From contig OZ316892.1 of NCBI GenBank assembly GCA_973895155.1, forward strand, positions 16,244,001-16,308,000: 64,000 nt of DNA, written 5' to 3'. The notes under the pieces are model-generated. The model was not told the origin of the DNA, did not search any database, and saw nothing but the letters and a program-made list of their open reading frames with translations. Within the stretch, counting starts at the first letter, position 1, and each line of letters opens with the position of its first letter. Position numbers and translations under genes: made by a program. The DNA is from Marsupella aquatica (lineage: Eukaryota; Marchantiophyta). Positions 10,683 to 23,105 of this stretch are shown in pieces.

Positions 10683-11053
10683 GAATCTACCCCCATCTGG
10701 GCGCCCACTGCAAGTGAGCCGTCAACCAGAAGAAGGTTCCATAATAATCAAGCCCAGGTTCCCCCATATTCTAATATGTTTCCTCTACTTTTGCATAAGC
10801 GTGGTCCAATTTATACAATCAAAGGCATCTAGGAATGCTCCAAGCTTACCTGACAACGAGCTCCTGTCCTCATTCACCACCCCACGCAACCCCACATTGC
10901 GTAGTGCCACATTGCGCAGGTCAAGAAAATCACAGTGAGCTCCTTCCCGTTCCCAAAGTAGATACAGTCTAGTGCTTGGGTTCCAACTTCAATCTCCCCC
11001 CTCCAGTACAGATTCACTCGATCCACATTCATGGTACTGCAAACAGTCAATTC

Positions 11054-11068
11054 AATACCTTGTGTTTG
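11054..11068. repeat. Target-site duplication of LINE-1, left copy
   Basis: AATACCTTGTGTTTG recurs exactly at 17895-17909, after the A-rich tail of LINE-1. Confidence 0.85.
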
Positions 11069-11394
11069 GAGGGTGAGAGCTGAGGAGAGCTAGGAAGAGC
11101 GGAGAGAGCGGACAGAACCTTTTCTCTTCATTTTTGACCAAGGCTCCCATCGTTCGTCACAGATTACAATACACTTAAGATTTTTTGCAATGGTCACCGA
11201 TGGGAAGATGGAATTGCTCTGGCTCACAGCTTTATTTTGAATCTTTATAAGCGCTGTTTGAGTTGGCGACGACTAAGTTCTGATCTCGAAGCATTGTTAG
11301 GATCTACTCGACCTAGACACTACCGATTTGTAATCTCCCTGTGAGCACACTCAACTTTACGGCGGCTCTATTCTTTCCAGCAAAGCATTGCATA

Positions 11395-13389
11395 ATGGAC
11401 AACTCTTCTCATTACGGTTCTGGTATGCAAAATCGCTCTTTTGCTGGTCGCGGACCAGGTAGATTCTACAATTCCTCCTCCGGTCGCGGATTTGGACGAG
11501 ACTCACACAACGATTCATGGAGGAATGATACTGGACGTTGGGTTAGAAATGGAGATGATTTAACCCGGCCTGGGCTCGAAAAGGAACCCAACCGCTTCTC
11601 TATGTAGGATGCACGTGGAGGACCGAAGGTTGCCCCTTACGATCTATTTGACAACTCTAGAGTTCAAGCTGAAAAAGCACCACCGGAACAGTCGAAGAAG
11701 TATTCACGCTACATTCCGTGCAACGGCCCATTGTGGGCGGAACAAATGGAAGAAGAAACAATAGCGCAGGCAGGACAAACACTGGCCTCTTCTCCTCGTG
11801 GCTTGAGGACCTCTGACTATGCTGGAGACTTGAATCATCCCGATCCCCTCATCCGCAATTACAGTCATTTGAACAGGTCGTCTGGAAGAGATCAATGAGA
11901 AGATTTGGGATCCCAACATGATCACCTACCGATGCAATGGCAAGCAAATGCAGAGGCGCGCGGAGGTGACGATCACTCTGAAGGCTCCCACGAGACTTGC
12001 CGGGACATCCTCAAGACTATTGCAGACAACTCCACGAAAGATTGGCCTAACAAACTCCACACCACCATCCAGTGGTCATTCGAGGAAGCAGCACTCTCGG
12101 TTAGAGAGCTTTTTAACTGTACAATGATGTGTTTCTTCACTGGCCGCGCTCCTCTTCTTCCTGCTTTTCGTGACTGGGTAGAAGGGGTCTTTATCAAGGA
12201 TATGAGTTGGCCAGTCACTCAAATCAAATTTGTTGGGAAAAATTTCTACATGATTTCCTTTGAGCACCCAGAACACATAGACGCGGCCTTGGAACTCGCT
12301 CCACTTTTTATGGACCAAAAATTTGTTCATACATTCCCTTGGGAACCATCCTTTGATGTGCGAAGCGATTCTTACACCAAGCTGCCTGTGTGGATTGAAC
12401 TCCCCTTTCGTGCTCTGGTTCTCGAAGGATGTCAGAAAATGATCGCGGAATCCTTTGGCAAGCTTCTATTTTACATTCAAGGTGATGTTCGCAGCTCTTT
12501 CCCACACAACCGTGCCTGCATTCTTTGGGATACCAGTCGGGAAGTCCCTCGCAACGTTGGAATTCAGATTACGGATGACATCACTATCTGGTAGCCAGTC
12601 GTGTTCAAAAATATCCCCTATCATTGCTTCCGATGCAACGAAAAGGGTCATCTAGCTAGAACCTGCAGAGCTTTCGAAGAAGAAGAGAAGAAAGATACAG
12701 AATCGATCAAAACCAACAAGGAGGAGGAGGCACCAATTCCCACTGGTCCTGATGCTGCACCCGAATCTCCAAACCTGCGCACAGAAGGCTCTGCAGATCC
12801 ACAAGGACAAATTCACCCGGAGGTTGACACGTTACACCAATCTACGGCTGCAAACACTGCACTTGGGACTAATCCGGTCCTTTCTACTCCTGCAACTGCA
12901 GAGGCTGCTACCACGGACTTTGGATTGCATGAATTGAATCCGCGTTAGGAAGCTAACGGCGCTAGACACTTGACCCCGCAGACACATGCTATTTCCTCAC
13001 CAGCGGTATCTTTGAGAAGTGAGCTGTCCCCCAGCCTTGATACTCATAATGTGGAAGACATCACATCTCCTCCCCTCACCAATGCGCCGCTGAATTCCAC
13101 TAAGCTTGTTGAAGACCACGGCCTCCCACCGCTCAGAGACAATATTCTCTTCCAGGAACAACCAACTTCGGCAGAATACGCAGACCCCGAGCTTAGACCG
13201 AATCAAGAGACACTTGAAGTTGTGCCGCCAGGTCCACACCTGGCGCTGGAGCTGCAGTCCACTGATCTTCCCCTGATTGCTAATTCAAACCCGCTTTTCC
13301 AAGATTTTGAGATGCACACAAATGATCACCAATTTACCCGGGCGGCAAGCGGAGATGAGAATATATCAAATCTTGGAGGTTTGATGTAG
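11395..13389 (+). pseudogene. LINE-1 ORF1: RGG-like N-terminus, DUF4283-like domain, CCHC knuckle
   Basis: One frame can be followed from the ATG at 11395 to 13389. It is broken only by nonsense codons (TAG 11605, TGA near 11896, TAG 12592, TAG 12946, TAG 13387). The N-terminus is Gly/Arg/Ser-rich ('SFAGRGPGRFYNSSSGRGFG'). The DUF4283-like core includes 'TQIKFVGKNFYMISFEHPEH' and 'TKLPVWIELPFRALVLEGC'. The knuckle 'YHCFRCNEKGHLARTC' fits C-x2-C-x4-H-x4-C. The stop at 12592 replaces the Gln of LINE-3's 'WQPV' (CAG to TAG). Expected role: LINE RNA-binding protein. Confidence 0.8.
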
Positions 13390-13756
13390 AAATATCAGAA
13401 TATGAAGAATACATCTCCAAGAGCCAACTCAAGAAAGAGCGTGCCAGGAAGCTGGAGCTGCGAACACCCCCGTCAGATCAGAAGAAGAAAAAAGACAAGA
13501 AGGCTGACACAAAGAAAGGAAGATCAATTCAATTCCCTTCTCAGGGTGTGCCGCAACCTGGTGCACAGGTTTGCACGCGCTCGAACTCTCATCTCCAGTA
13601 AATGCCCCTTGTTCAATTGAGGGGAATTTGAGGGGAATTTGACTGGTCTGAGTATCTTAGGGCCTCATGCTTCTCCTCCCTCTTTTTGAGGTACCTAGCA
13701 CCTCGTTTTGAAAGCTTCTGAATTTTTCTTTTTTTGCGAAAGATAGGTAGCTGAAG

Positions 13757-16700
13757 ATGAGCACGAAAATACACATCGGTTCCTGGAATGTTTGTGGCTT
13801 ATGCGACGCCAATAGGAAACACATCGTTAAGAATTGGATCGCTTTGCTCAAAATTCCGCTGACAGCCTTAGCACTACAAGAAGTCAAAGTTGACAGGTTC
13901 CGCATGGACATTGCTCTACGAACAATCCTCCCAAGTTTCCAATACTTTTCGGCTGACTCTGATGAAGGAAGGGGTGGCACTTCTCTCTTGATTCACTCTT
14001 CCTTCACTATCATTCAATCGGGAATTATTGACAAAGGGCGGGCAGTCTGGGTCAGAATCTCTCACTCGGAAGGCAATTTTGGGCTTGTCAGCCTTTATGC
14101 TCCTAACTCCCCTAGAGAAAGAGCTATCCTATGGCATGATCTAAAGACCATTCTTCCACATGACAACTGGATAATCTGTGGAGACTTCAATATGACAGAA
14201 AGCAGAACTGATTCTTCCGGACCTTCACCACTGATCAAAGGACGTGAAGCCAAATTCTGGAGATTCTTGAGAATGAGATTTGACTTAGAAGATGCGGCAA
14301 AAATCACACAGGAGCTGAGGGGAGCCAAATTCACTTGGAGACGGATAATAAATGGGAATTTAGTTCAATCACGACTTGACAGGTTGTACATCAGCGGACG
14401 AAGCTGGTGGTTGGGAGCTGTCGAAGACCTTCTTCATGATGGAGGCTCGGCCCTCTCTGATCATGATCCAATCTTAATGCGGTTTCAACTTGCACCCCCG
14501 ATACCTGCCCGAGAATTTTCTAGGAAAACCTCTTATTTCAAAGCAACTGCTGGGCTCCTCAAAGTTGGTGGATTCATCGACAAACTGTCTACAGCTAGCT
14601 TGGAGTGACAGTGATACCATTGTCAATGATCCACATCTTCGCTTTCATTTAGCAAGCATACGTCTGAGAAGTAAATATAAGGAAATTCAGCGATCTCCCG
14701 TCGACCGAGAGGTTGAGGTTAACATTCTTAGGGGGAAACTTTGTATGCTGAAATCTGCCCTTATTAACACTTTTACGGACTCAGATCTCATTGATTACAC
14801 TACTATTGAGGACCAAGTTTGTGTTGCCGAACACGAAGAAGCACAACTAGGAAGGCGACTCTCACGGATCAAATGGCTCGGGGGACGAACCTTCTAAATT
14901 CTACTTTGCCGCCATCAAGGCCAAAAGACAAAGAGAAACCATGTCCATGCTCTTGCTTGATAAGGGAGACTCGATTTCCAGGGAAGACCTGATTCTATCT
15001 GAGGTTGAGAAGCAATGCTCTCTTCTCTACGAAGCACCCGAGGATCTAATCCGTAGTGAATCTCTGGAGGTTAGGGAAGCGCGACGCATACTGTTTGCAA
15101 ACACAGGCAAGGCTCTCACAGCGGCTGAGATTTTTAAACTCGAAGCGCCACCGACGATGGAAGAAATTTGCAGCACCCTATGGTTACTTCCGGCTGATAA
15201 AGCTCCTGGCCCCGATGGGCTCACTGCAGAGGTTTTCAAAGCATGTTGGAACTTCCTAAAGGAAGACTTGCTTGCAATGATCCTTGATTTTTGGAGAACA
15301 GGTAACTTATCGGCCAGCATGAAAGAAGGAGTAATCAAGTTGATCCCGAAGAAACCAGACAAAAGACGATTGAAAGATTGGCGCCACCTGACCATGCTCA
15401 ACACCGTCTACACAATTGTGGCAAAACTCTTGGCGCTTAGGCTCAAACCTCTCTTACATAAAATTATCAATCCTCAACAAACTGGCTTTATACCGGGCCG
15501 TCACATTTTAGAAAATATTTCTATTGCTTGGCTGACCACCGACTGGGTCGGCCATGAGAAATATAGTGCACTTTTTCTTCTGTTAGACTTTGAAAAAGCC
15601 TTTGATCGAGTCAGCCACTCCTATATCTGGGAATCTATGCACCTGCTTGGACTAGGCAGCCACTTCATTTATCTAGTTTGCTCGCTTCTCACTGGGGCGT
15701 GCTCCAAGGTTCACTTGAATGGCATGTTTTCAAGGGACATTAGCATGCTCCGGGGGGTTTGGCAGGGATGCCCTCTCTCCCCCTTGCTCTTTGTGATTGC
15801 AACTCAACCTCTTATGGATCATCTGGACAATGAGATACGACGAGGAGGCTTCAGAGGCATACAAATATCAGACGCATTGACGATCTCCTATCGTATGTTT
15901 GCCGACGACTTGGGCATGGTAATACCTGCAACCGAAGATGACTTCAAAGGGGCGACTGATGCTCTTGCCTGTTATGAATTGGCTTCCGGTGCCAAGCTAA
16001 ATCTGAAGAAGTCGACTGTGATTCCTCTCGCAATGGAAGAGATCCCTGATTGGCTCACCAACACTGGATGCAAAATTAACCTCAAAGGGGAAATCCAGCG
16101 CTCCTCGGGGCCCCCTTGGGCTGGGGACTGAATCTCTCCCAACTGCATACCTTTTGCCTCGACAAACTCAGTGCAAGACTCTCTATTTGGGCTGCAAGAT
16201 TTCTATCATTCACAGGATGTACAATTCTTGTTAAACACGTCTTACAGGCCATCCCAATATATCACATGATGTTTCTACGCAGCTCCAAATCACTGGCTAA
16301 GATGATGGTGGCAATTTGCAGAGATTTCTTATGGGGATATAATGAGAAAGGTGGCAAGAATATACCCTTGGTAGCCTAGAACACATTGGCTCGTCCCCTA
16401 ATTGACGGCGGTTTAGGCTTCAAAGATTTTCAAAGCCACTCAGAAGCTTTACTGTGCCAATGGTTCATCAGGGCACTTGATCTACAGAGTTCCGAGTGGT
16501 CGTTTTTTTTTGAGGAGAATCTCAAACTAGCCAAATGGAGGAATACTAAGCACATCAGGAGGAACAGATACTCACTCTCAGATCGCTTGCTACTTTGCTA
16601 CCCACTTTCTTTTGGCTGTCTTCCCTACACTGGAAGTCTGTGGAAAGCGTGGGATTCGCTTCGCTCCCACCTTATTTTCTCCCCTGGAAATACTGTTGTG

Positions 16701-17678
16701 GCATGCTGGTGGAGCATTGAAGATGTTCTACGCTGCTTTGATAACTTTCAACACCTGGACGACACCATAATTCGCGACATTATCAAGCTTTGTGGACGTA
16801 TTGGCATTAGGAAGATCACAGATCTTAGAGGCTCTCATGAATTGATTCTGGCACATTACACCGATAAGCTGATGCGCACCAGAGGATCAGATGCTGCCAT
16901 ACGCAGATTATGTATTCTCTTTGTGGATACAATTAAGAACACATCTGACAACCTGAGGCTTCATAGGGCGATTGCTGCTCAATGGCGTTGGTCTGACAAA
17001 CCGGAGTGGCTGGAAAAATTCTCTCTCCCCAATGCACGGATGTATCAATTGCTCCGACCTAAAGGCACTGATCACATTAGACTTAACAGGATCTGGGGCA
17101 GCTCGCGATCTGAATCTGAATGGAACAGGATCTGGATCTCTCTCTGGTCGTCTGATCTGCCCTTGAAAGCAAGAACTTTTCTCTGGAGGATCCTGGCACA
17201 AGGTCTATTCATTGGAATTAGAGCTTGAAGGATCGGGAAGGGAGACGGCAAATGCACACTTTGCATTAATGATCTGGAAACAACACCACATGTTTTCTTT
17301 TCCTGCTCTTTTGCTCAACGCTGTTGGCTCCTGGTCCGACAAACTTTCCCGGACACTCTCAGTTGGCAACAAGTGGATCTCCTTTCTACTTTGGCAGAAC
17401 GAGGCGGCTTAGATATAGCAAAATCTCTTACGATGCTTATGATCTATCATTCCCTCTGGACTTTATGGCTTGCCCAAAATGAACAGCTCTTTAACCCTGG
17501 GAGGCTTAGACGTTTTAGCATCAATCTTGTTCTCTCGGACTTGCTAGACTCCCTACACGGACTGTGTGAAACTACTGGTCCAAGCCGGAAACATACTAGG
17601 ATGCTCCAAATCCAGGAGATTGTTAAACAAGAACAAATTCGATGGCTTCTCCGCTCGGATGCTTTGCTTTACAGTTGA
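13757..17678 (+). pseudogene. LINE-1 ORF2: endonuclease, reverse transcriptase, zf-RVT
   Basis: Endonuclease at 13757-14500 ('IGSWNVCGLC', 'LALQEVKVD', 'ICGDFNMTE', 'ALSDHDPI'). Reverse transcriptase at about 15170-16130 ('LPADKAPGPDGLTAEVFKAC', 'LLLDFEKAFDRV', 'GVWQGCPLSPLLFV' and the catalytic 'YRMFADDLG'). C-terminal zf-RVT at 17100-17330 ('LPLKARTFLWRILAQG' and, in another frame, 'CTLCINDLETTPHVFFSC'). Frame changes near 14600, 14900, 16110 and 17230 and a TAG at 16377 make it inactive. Together with ORF1 it would carry out target-primed reverse transcription. Confidence 0.85.
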
Positions 17679-17894
17679 AGATACATTTGAAACTAGAAGC
17701 AGCTTTACGGACTTTAGTTTTTTTGCTCTTTGCCACCTCTCCCAGTGCACTTCCTTCCTTTTTTTCTTGGCTCCTTTGGCCCTCTTTTAGTTCTCACCAA
17801 GGTCTTTCTTGGTTGGCTCCCATCTCCTTTGTTGGCTATTTTGGCCCCCCTTCCCGTGGGTTTTCGCGGGTTTTATTGAATAAAATAATAAAAT

Positions 17895-17909
17895 AATACC
17901 TTGTGTTTG
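17895..17909. repeat. Target-site duplication of LINE-1, right copy
   Basis: Exact partner of 11054-11068. LINE-3 leader sequence resumes after it. Confidence 0.85.
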
Positions 17910-18150
17910 TAGAGCGTTCTCCCACATCGTCTCTACCAGCCCAGCCGCAGCGGTGGCATGTAAACAACACAGAGTTGACCAATACATAGCATAGACGCTC
18001 ACAAACCTTTTGCCCTTAATCCCATTCATAGTTGCCCCTTAAGGTGATGGAATTCTCCACCATGACCTCAGTGGAGCACAATAGCTCGTACTCAAAAGAG
18101 GTCCTAGTGCAGCACACCATTCTCCATTCTGTCACCAAACTCTCCAAACT
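17910..18150 (-). other. Remainder of the LINE-3 5' leader
   Basis: No supported gene. By position this is the continuation, on the minus strand, of sequence ending at 11053. The right edge near 18150 is where LINE-2 coding sequence on the + strand becomes recognisable. The exact junction cannot be placed to the base. Confidence 0.4.
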
Positions 18151-18387
18151 GCAAGCTTGTGCCACAGAGGGTTTCTTTCTTTAAGGCTAACCAGACCCTG
18201 TTAAGGAAGAAAGAGAATTTAGTATTTCAAGAAGCTGCATGGCTGGCAGGGAAGGACGACTGTCTGGATCCTCACCTTGCCTTTGCTAAGGCCAGCCTTG
18301 GTTTGAGACGAGCATACATTGGGAAACAAGCTTCCCCTAAGCAGCGCGATGAAGAGATGGCTCAGCTCCGAGACCAACTCTGCCTCC
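18150..18387 (+). pseudogene. LINE-2 ORF2, part upstream of CACTA-1
   Basis: The + strand encodes 'VSFFKANQTLLRKKENLVFQ' through 'LRDQLCL', aligning with the linker of LINE-1 ORF2 between endonuclease and reverse transcriptase ('TSYFKATAGLLKV', 'LRGKLCML'). The frame is cut at 18387 by CACTA-1 and resumes in the same frame at 35138. No start codon is expected here; the element is 5'-truncated. Confidence 0.75.
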
Positions 18388-18398
18388 CACTAGAAGAA
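18388..18398 (+). repeat. CACTA-1 left terminal inverted repeat
   Basis: CACTAGAAGAA, inverted at 35127-35137 and repeated in CACTA-2 at 61693. Confidence 0.9.
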
Positions 18399-19242
18399 TC
18401 CGAGGTGAACTGAGACCGCAATATGTGACTCATTTTGGCTCATGTGACTTCATTGTGACTCAACGTGACTTGACCCACGCTGTGACCCTTGGAGTTGCAA
18501 AAGTTGAGACCAAAAAATGGAAGTCACTATTGATATTGGGCTTTGCAACTTGCTTGATACCCATTTGTGACTGATCTGTGACTTTATTGTGGAGTCTAGC
18601 CTTGTTTCGACGTGACTGCAATATGACTTCAGCGAGTCACATCGTAAGTCACATACATGACTTACCCGCATTCAACAACGACTAGCGTGTGACCATTTAG
18701 TGTCACAGGAGAGACCAATGGAGACCCTGGCCCGCGTCACACAACAGAACCATTTGGGACTCTATATACTCATGTTTATAACTAATAAGGTTCACATGCA
18801 AGTTATAACCATGACTAATGAACACATAGGGACAGTTCATAAGGAGAGAGAGCACTCGACATTACAATACATAGAAACCTGATGTTCTAACTTTAGAAAT
18901 ATAACACATTGAATACAAGAAATGAACATAGCATGAATGACATCCACATGAAACAAAGCATCATATAAGCAGATCCTACATAAAACATTCATAAGAATTA
19001 AACACAATCACAATCTTGCTAAAAAATGAAGATCATTTGAATTCCAATGGAATAGTTTACAATGTGATCAATGTAATTCAGACAAAACAAGAATTCATAA
19101 TTGATGACTACAGGATGAGATAACTGAAAGCACATGCATGATACTATGAATCTCCAAGAGGACATGATTCTTGTACTGCTTCTTGACATCTAAAATCTAC
19201 ATAACATGACTCACACTACAAACAAATAATGACATGACATTG
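18399..19242 (-). other. CACTA-1 left subterminal repeat region and 3' flank of the TNPA-like gene
   Basis: Between 18420 and 18710 there are at least a dozen copies of GTGAC/GTCAC motifs in both orientations (TGTGACTC, CGTGACTT, GAGTCACA, GTGTCACA). In En/Spm elements short subterminal repeats are bound by TNPA; that role is inferred here. The A/T-rich sequence from 18760 to 19240 contains no supported ORF and is probably the 3' untranslated region of the gene ending at 19243. Confidence 0.6.
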
Positions 19243-22200
19243 TTATGGATCCTCTATGAACTTGCTTGGCCACAATACCAAAGAACCTGCAGCATCTCCA
19301 AGTGTCTTTTGAGGAGGATCATCATTTGTGTTTGGAATGGGAAGGACAGCTTTAGGTTTCACTAGTAATGTGACTAACACTACTGAATAACCTAGGGGAA
19401 TCCTCTTGCCATGGAACGTTGTGGAACCAACCTGCACTCTGCCAAATCCTACTCGTGTTCCACTCTCATCAACAGCTAACAAGCCACTTTGTCCCTCAGC
19501 ATTAGGTGCTTTCCCCACTTCCACCTTAGATCTTTCTGCCAGCACCGTTCTTGGAGGTTTGTATGAAACCTTTGACGTGGCTCTGCTCCCACCAGCAGAC
19601 TTGCTTTGTGTGCGCATGCTTCCTCTCTTCACAGTAGTGAAGCTAGGCTCAGTAGGTTCCTCTGTTAGGACTGTCACAGTAGCAGGTTCATCACCTGGGA
19701 GTGTCATACCAACTAACTCTTTGGTTGGATTTATCTCAACAAGAGGCACACCTGTCATTGAGAATGATACATTCTGCAAATCATTTATCTCTGCAATGGA
19801 GTCAAGATCTACATAGCATGAATCTGGCTCAATGGTATCATTGTCATGCTTGCTGATATCCTCATTTGCCCCAACATTGATATCATCCACTCCCTTGCCA
19901 ATGTCATCCTCATCCAAACATGGTTGACTGCCCTCTGTCAAACAAGTTGCTTGTATAGACTGCAACTTTGTTGCCTCTAAATTACAGCGAGTATTTGCCA
20001 GGTTCTCATACTTCTTCTCTGTAGCACCTGTCTTATTCTCTATGGACACAACAACCACAATATATGTTACTGAAAATAACACATTCAACAAACAATGTCA
20101 ATTCAAACTATACATTTAATAATCATATCCCACACAGTTGTAAAGGCCTTACCTTCAAGCCTACATGTCGTTGGCATGCCAGAAGAGTGCATCGACTTTG
20201 CCACCTCAAGTGGTGATGGTGGAACTCCTGCAGAATTGGAATCAATTTTATCTCTCACCGACACAACATCTTCCATTAATGTCTTGAAGTTCACATGGAA
20301 CAAGTCAGTCAATGAATTCAAACGTTCATTGATCTCTGGAAGACATGTTTCGACAGCCTTCAAACGACCACTTATCTCTGTAAGTGAAGATCCACCTCCC
20401 TACATGACACAGGGGTATAGGTTCAATCACTCCATATGAAATGTTGGGCAATATATGCACAATCAATGTTATATACAGTGTACACCTAAAATTCAACGCA
20501 GGTCATTCAATTACCAATCAGAACTCATATAACTTACATGCTTGGAGGATTCAGATGCACCCTCTTGAGCCCGGGTGTTCACAATTTCAGCCCTCAACTC
20601 TTCTTTTGAAGGGCTTTGCCCCAATTGGGCTTTCTGCACATGCATGGCAAACACAAGTTATCGATCAATATTCAGGGAACGTACACTAAAAAACAAAGTT
20701 TACATGTATGGGTTTACACTAAAAAACAGTACATAGTGTAGCATAAATTACATAGCTAGGCCATTCATTCTTACCAAACGTTTAGCTGTCGGTGCAGTGC
20801 CAGTCCTTCCTGTCAGATTAGGGTTCTGAACACTCAACCTGGCCTCGGTCATCTGTGAACTCTTCTTTTTTGAAGCATCTGTTACAAAATAAGCTACTAA
20901 CCTTGCCCACACTTTATCATCACAACTGGCTGGTGGAGGCATATCTGGCTTCTCCCCACCTTCCTTCCAAGCCTTATGCATTCTCCACCTCTCTTGCTTG
21001 ATGATTTTACCTGCTATACTCTCTAGGCAACCTATGTCCACGCCATCATCACTGCCCACATAATTCCATTTGGCAGCAACATTTTCACATACAGTCTTCC
21101 AATCTTTTGGATGCTGTTTTTTAAAATTAATAACACTCACATCTAACCAACGCAATACTTCAGCTTTCAAATCAGCATGCCATCGGTTCTTGCGAGGACA
21201 CTCAGCATCCACCCATTGTCTCTCATTCAACTTTACGTTCCCTTTCTTTGTCACCTCCCCTTGTGCACTGCTTTCGGTAGTACTGGGCGTTGTATTGGCC
21301 ACCCCTTCATTCACCCTACCTGGGGTTCTGAAGCCACCTGGGAAAATACAATGCCATTCATGCTTGAGAACTACATATAGCAGAATGGATGACGGCAACA
21401 TTCAATGCTTCACTTCAAGAAAAATTCTTCAAACATACATACCTGTAGCTCTGCCTGTAGATGCCTATGCAGGGACTGCACTCTGAAATTGTTGCGACCC
21501 TGGACCACCTGTCCAGTCTAGTACAGGGGCCGGATGATGTCACTTTCTAGGTATGTGTGTGCAAACATATGTACTGAAAACTAAGTACAAACTGTAGGAA
21601 AACAACTGAACATTCACCGACATACTTGTCCCCCTTCCGTGCTGCATCTGCATAGGGGCATTAGTGAATACTTGAGTTGATGGTTTGACTGTCCAACCTG
21701 CACACATACATTTTCTATCATTATACATGTGCAGAATCCCCCCCACGTGAATGGACTCCAGATATAATGAGTTCTTCCATTGCTGACAAGATCAGACATT
21801 ACCTGCCCCTCTTCCAGCATTTGTAGGTACTGTATTTTGATATCCCTGCCAATTACCTTCACCACCTTCCCAACCTTGTTCATTCCACAACCCACCACCA
21901 TCCTCCCAACCTGGTTCAACCCATGTCTGTCCTTGTGGACATTGGAACTGATCATTACTAGCATTTGCCCAATCAGGTTGGGCAGAATCTGCATGCAATG
22001 GCAGGTGGACAGAATTTCATGTTGTCTGAATCCAATACATCCCAAACAATGTCAAAAATTGATATGCAGTCTGAAATTCAGGAGTGCCATGCCTTCACAA
22101 AGAACTGGCATATAGATATATACTCACATCCCCATGGTTGAGGTGGACGTCCATACCCACGAGATTGTGGGTTTGGACCTGCTCTGCCTCTACCACGGGC

Positions 22201-22744
22201 ATAACCTAGAGCTTGCCCCCTACCATAGTATTGGGCACCAGCCTGGGATCTACCACTACTACCACCTCGCCAACCTTGATCAGAGGTCAGCCCCCCCTGC
22301 TGGTATGGTGCATGCACAGGCTTCGAAGGCAAAACAGAACTGGCAGGACGCTGCATCACATCACCAACTACAATGTCAGGAACTAAGCAAGGTACATATG
22401 TGTAGTACTGAACATATGAAACCTCTAAACAAGAGTTTTTAACTCAAAACCTTGTTGGGAAAACTACTTACCTGTTTCTTTTGGGGCTGCTCTGCAATGT
22501 ATTCATCTTCATAACCCCCATCCTCATCCATTTCCTCTGGAAAATACTCATCATCTGCATCTTCTTGTCTAGTGTCTGCACCCACCTGTGCAGCATCAAT
22601 GTCATCTCCACATTCTGCCATTGTAGGTACGACCTTCTTGCTCAACCTGTCACTCCGACGCACAGGCCCAGAGATAGTGCTGGTCACCCTTCTTGCGTAC
22701 TCCTTTTGTTTCTTTGAAAATGTTGTGGCTCTGCGACATTCCAA
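19243..22744 (-). CDS. TNPA-like gene of CACTA-1 (Ptta/En/Spm type), multi-exon
   Basis: A spliced minus-strand gene with good donor and acceptor sites. Exon near 22744-22475 is acidic and ends CAG|GTAAGTAG. An RGG/Gly-rich exon lies at about 22350-22140. Short Trp/Gly-rich exons are at about 21990-21800 and 21700-21625. The exon at about 21340-20775 has the Transposase_24-like core ('ECPRKNRWHADLKAEVLRWL', 'KIIKQERWRMHKAW', 'SVQNPNLTGRTGTAPTAKRL'). A small exon gives 'KAQLGQSPSKEELRAEI'. A coiled-coil exon is at about 20405-20150. The last exon (about 20046-19243) ends in a TNP1/En/Spm-like domain ('RVQVGSTTFHGKRIPLGY', 'DAAGSLVLWPSKFI'). Every exon examined is open. Expected role: binding subterminal repeats in the transposition complex. 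The 5' start is uncertain; a coil-rich segment at 23033-22833 may belong to it. Confidence 0.7.
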
Positions 22745-23105
22745 TATGAGAATACAGTCACAATTTCAGTGCCACATTGAACTATTCATGTCACACAAAC
22801 TCAGCGGAGGGGTGTAGTTGAGAATCGTTCCCTTACAATTCAGCCACATCCTTTTCCAGATCCAGTTCTGCGATTTTGGCTTTCACGTATGCTCGTTGTT
22901 CCATAGCTTTCCTTTCATACTCACACATCTTTGTGTCACTCTGTTCCATCCTACTGGACCACAAAAACATGTCATCTATGGTCACCCCGTATAACACAAT
23001 GCAACCACAATCACCAGGCATCCATCCATACATCTGTGTTGCTTCATAATTACTTTATTACACATCCTTCCCCTCACTAATGTCCATGCAAACAATTCAC
23101 ATTAC

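Larger units (their letters stand above)
7753..11053 (-). mobile_element. LINE-3: 5' portion of an L1-type LINE
   Basis: Minus-strand element with a 5' leader (18150-17910 and 11053-10683, split by LINE-1), ORF1 (10682 to about 8830) and the endonuclease domain of ORF2 (8573-7753). It stops abruptly after the endonuclease; the reverse transcriptase and 3' tail are absent. It abuts unit B1 without a poly(A), so this is not a normal 3' end. LINE-2 begins on the opposite strand at nearly the same ORF2 position, which could reflect a 5' inversion or two separate truncated insertions. Confidence 0.7.
11069..17894 (+). mobile_element. LINE-1: full-length L1-type LINE (about 6.8 kb)
   Basis: Flanked by a 15-bp perfect target duplication, with an A-rich 3' tail (AATAAAATAATAAAAT at 17878-17893). 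It has a 5' leader (11069-11394), ORF1 and ORF2. It is inserted in the 5' leader of LINE-3. Both ORFs carry stops or frameshifts, so it is no longer autonomous. Confidence 0.85.
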
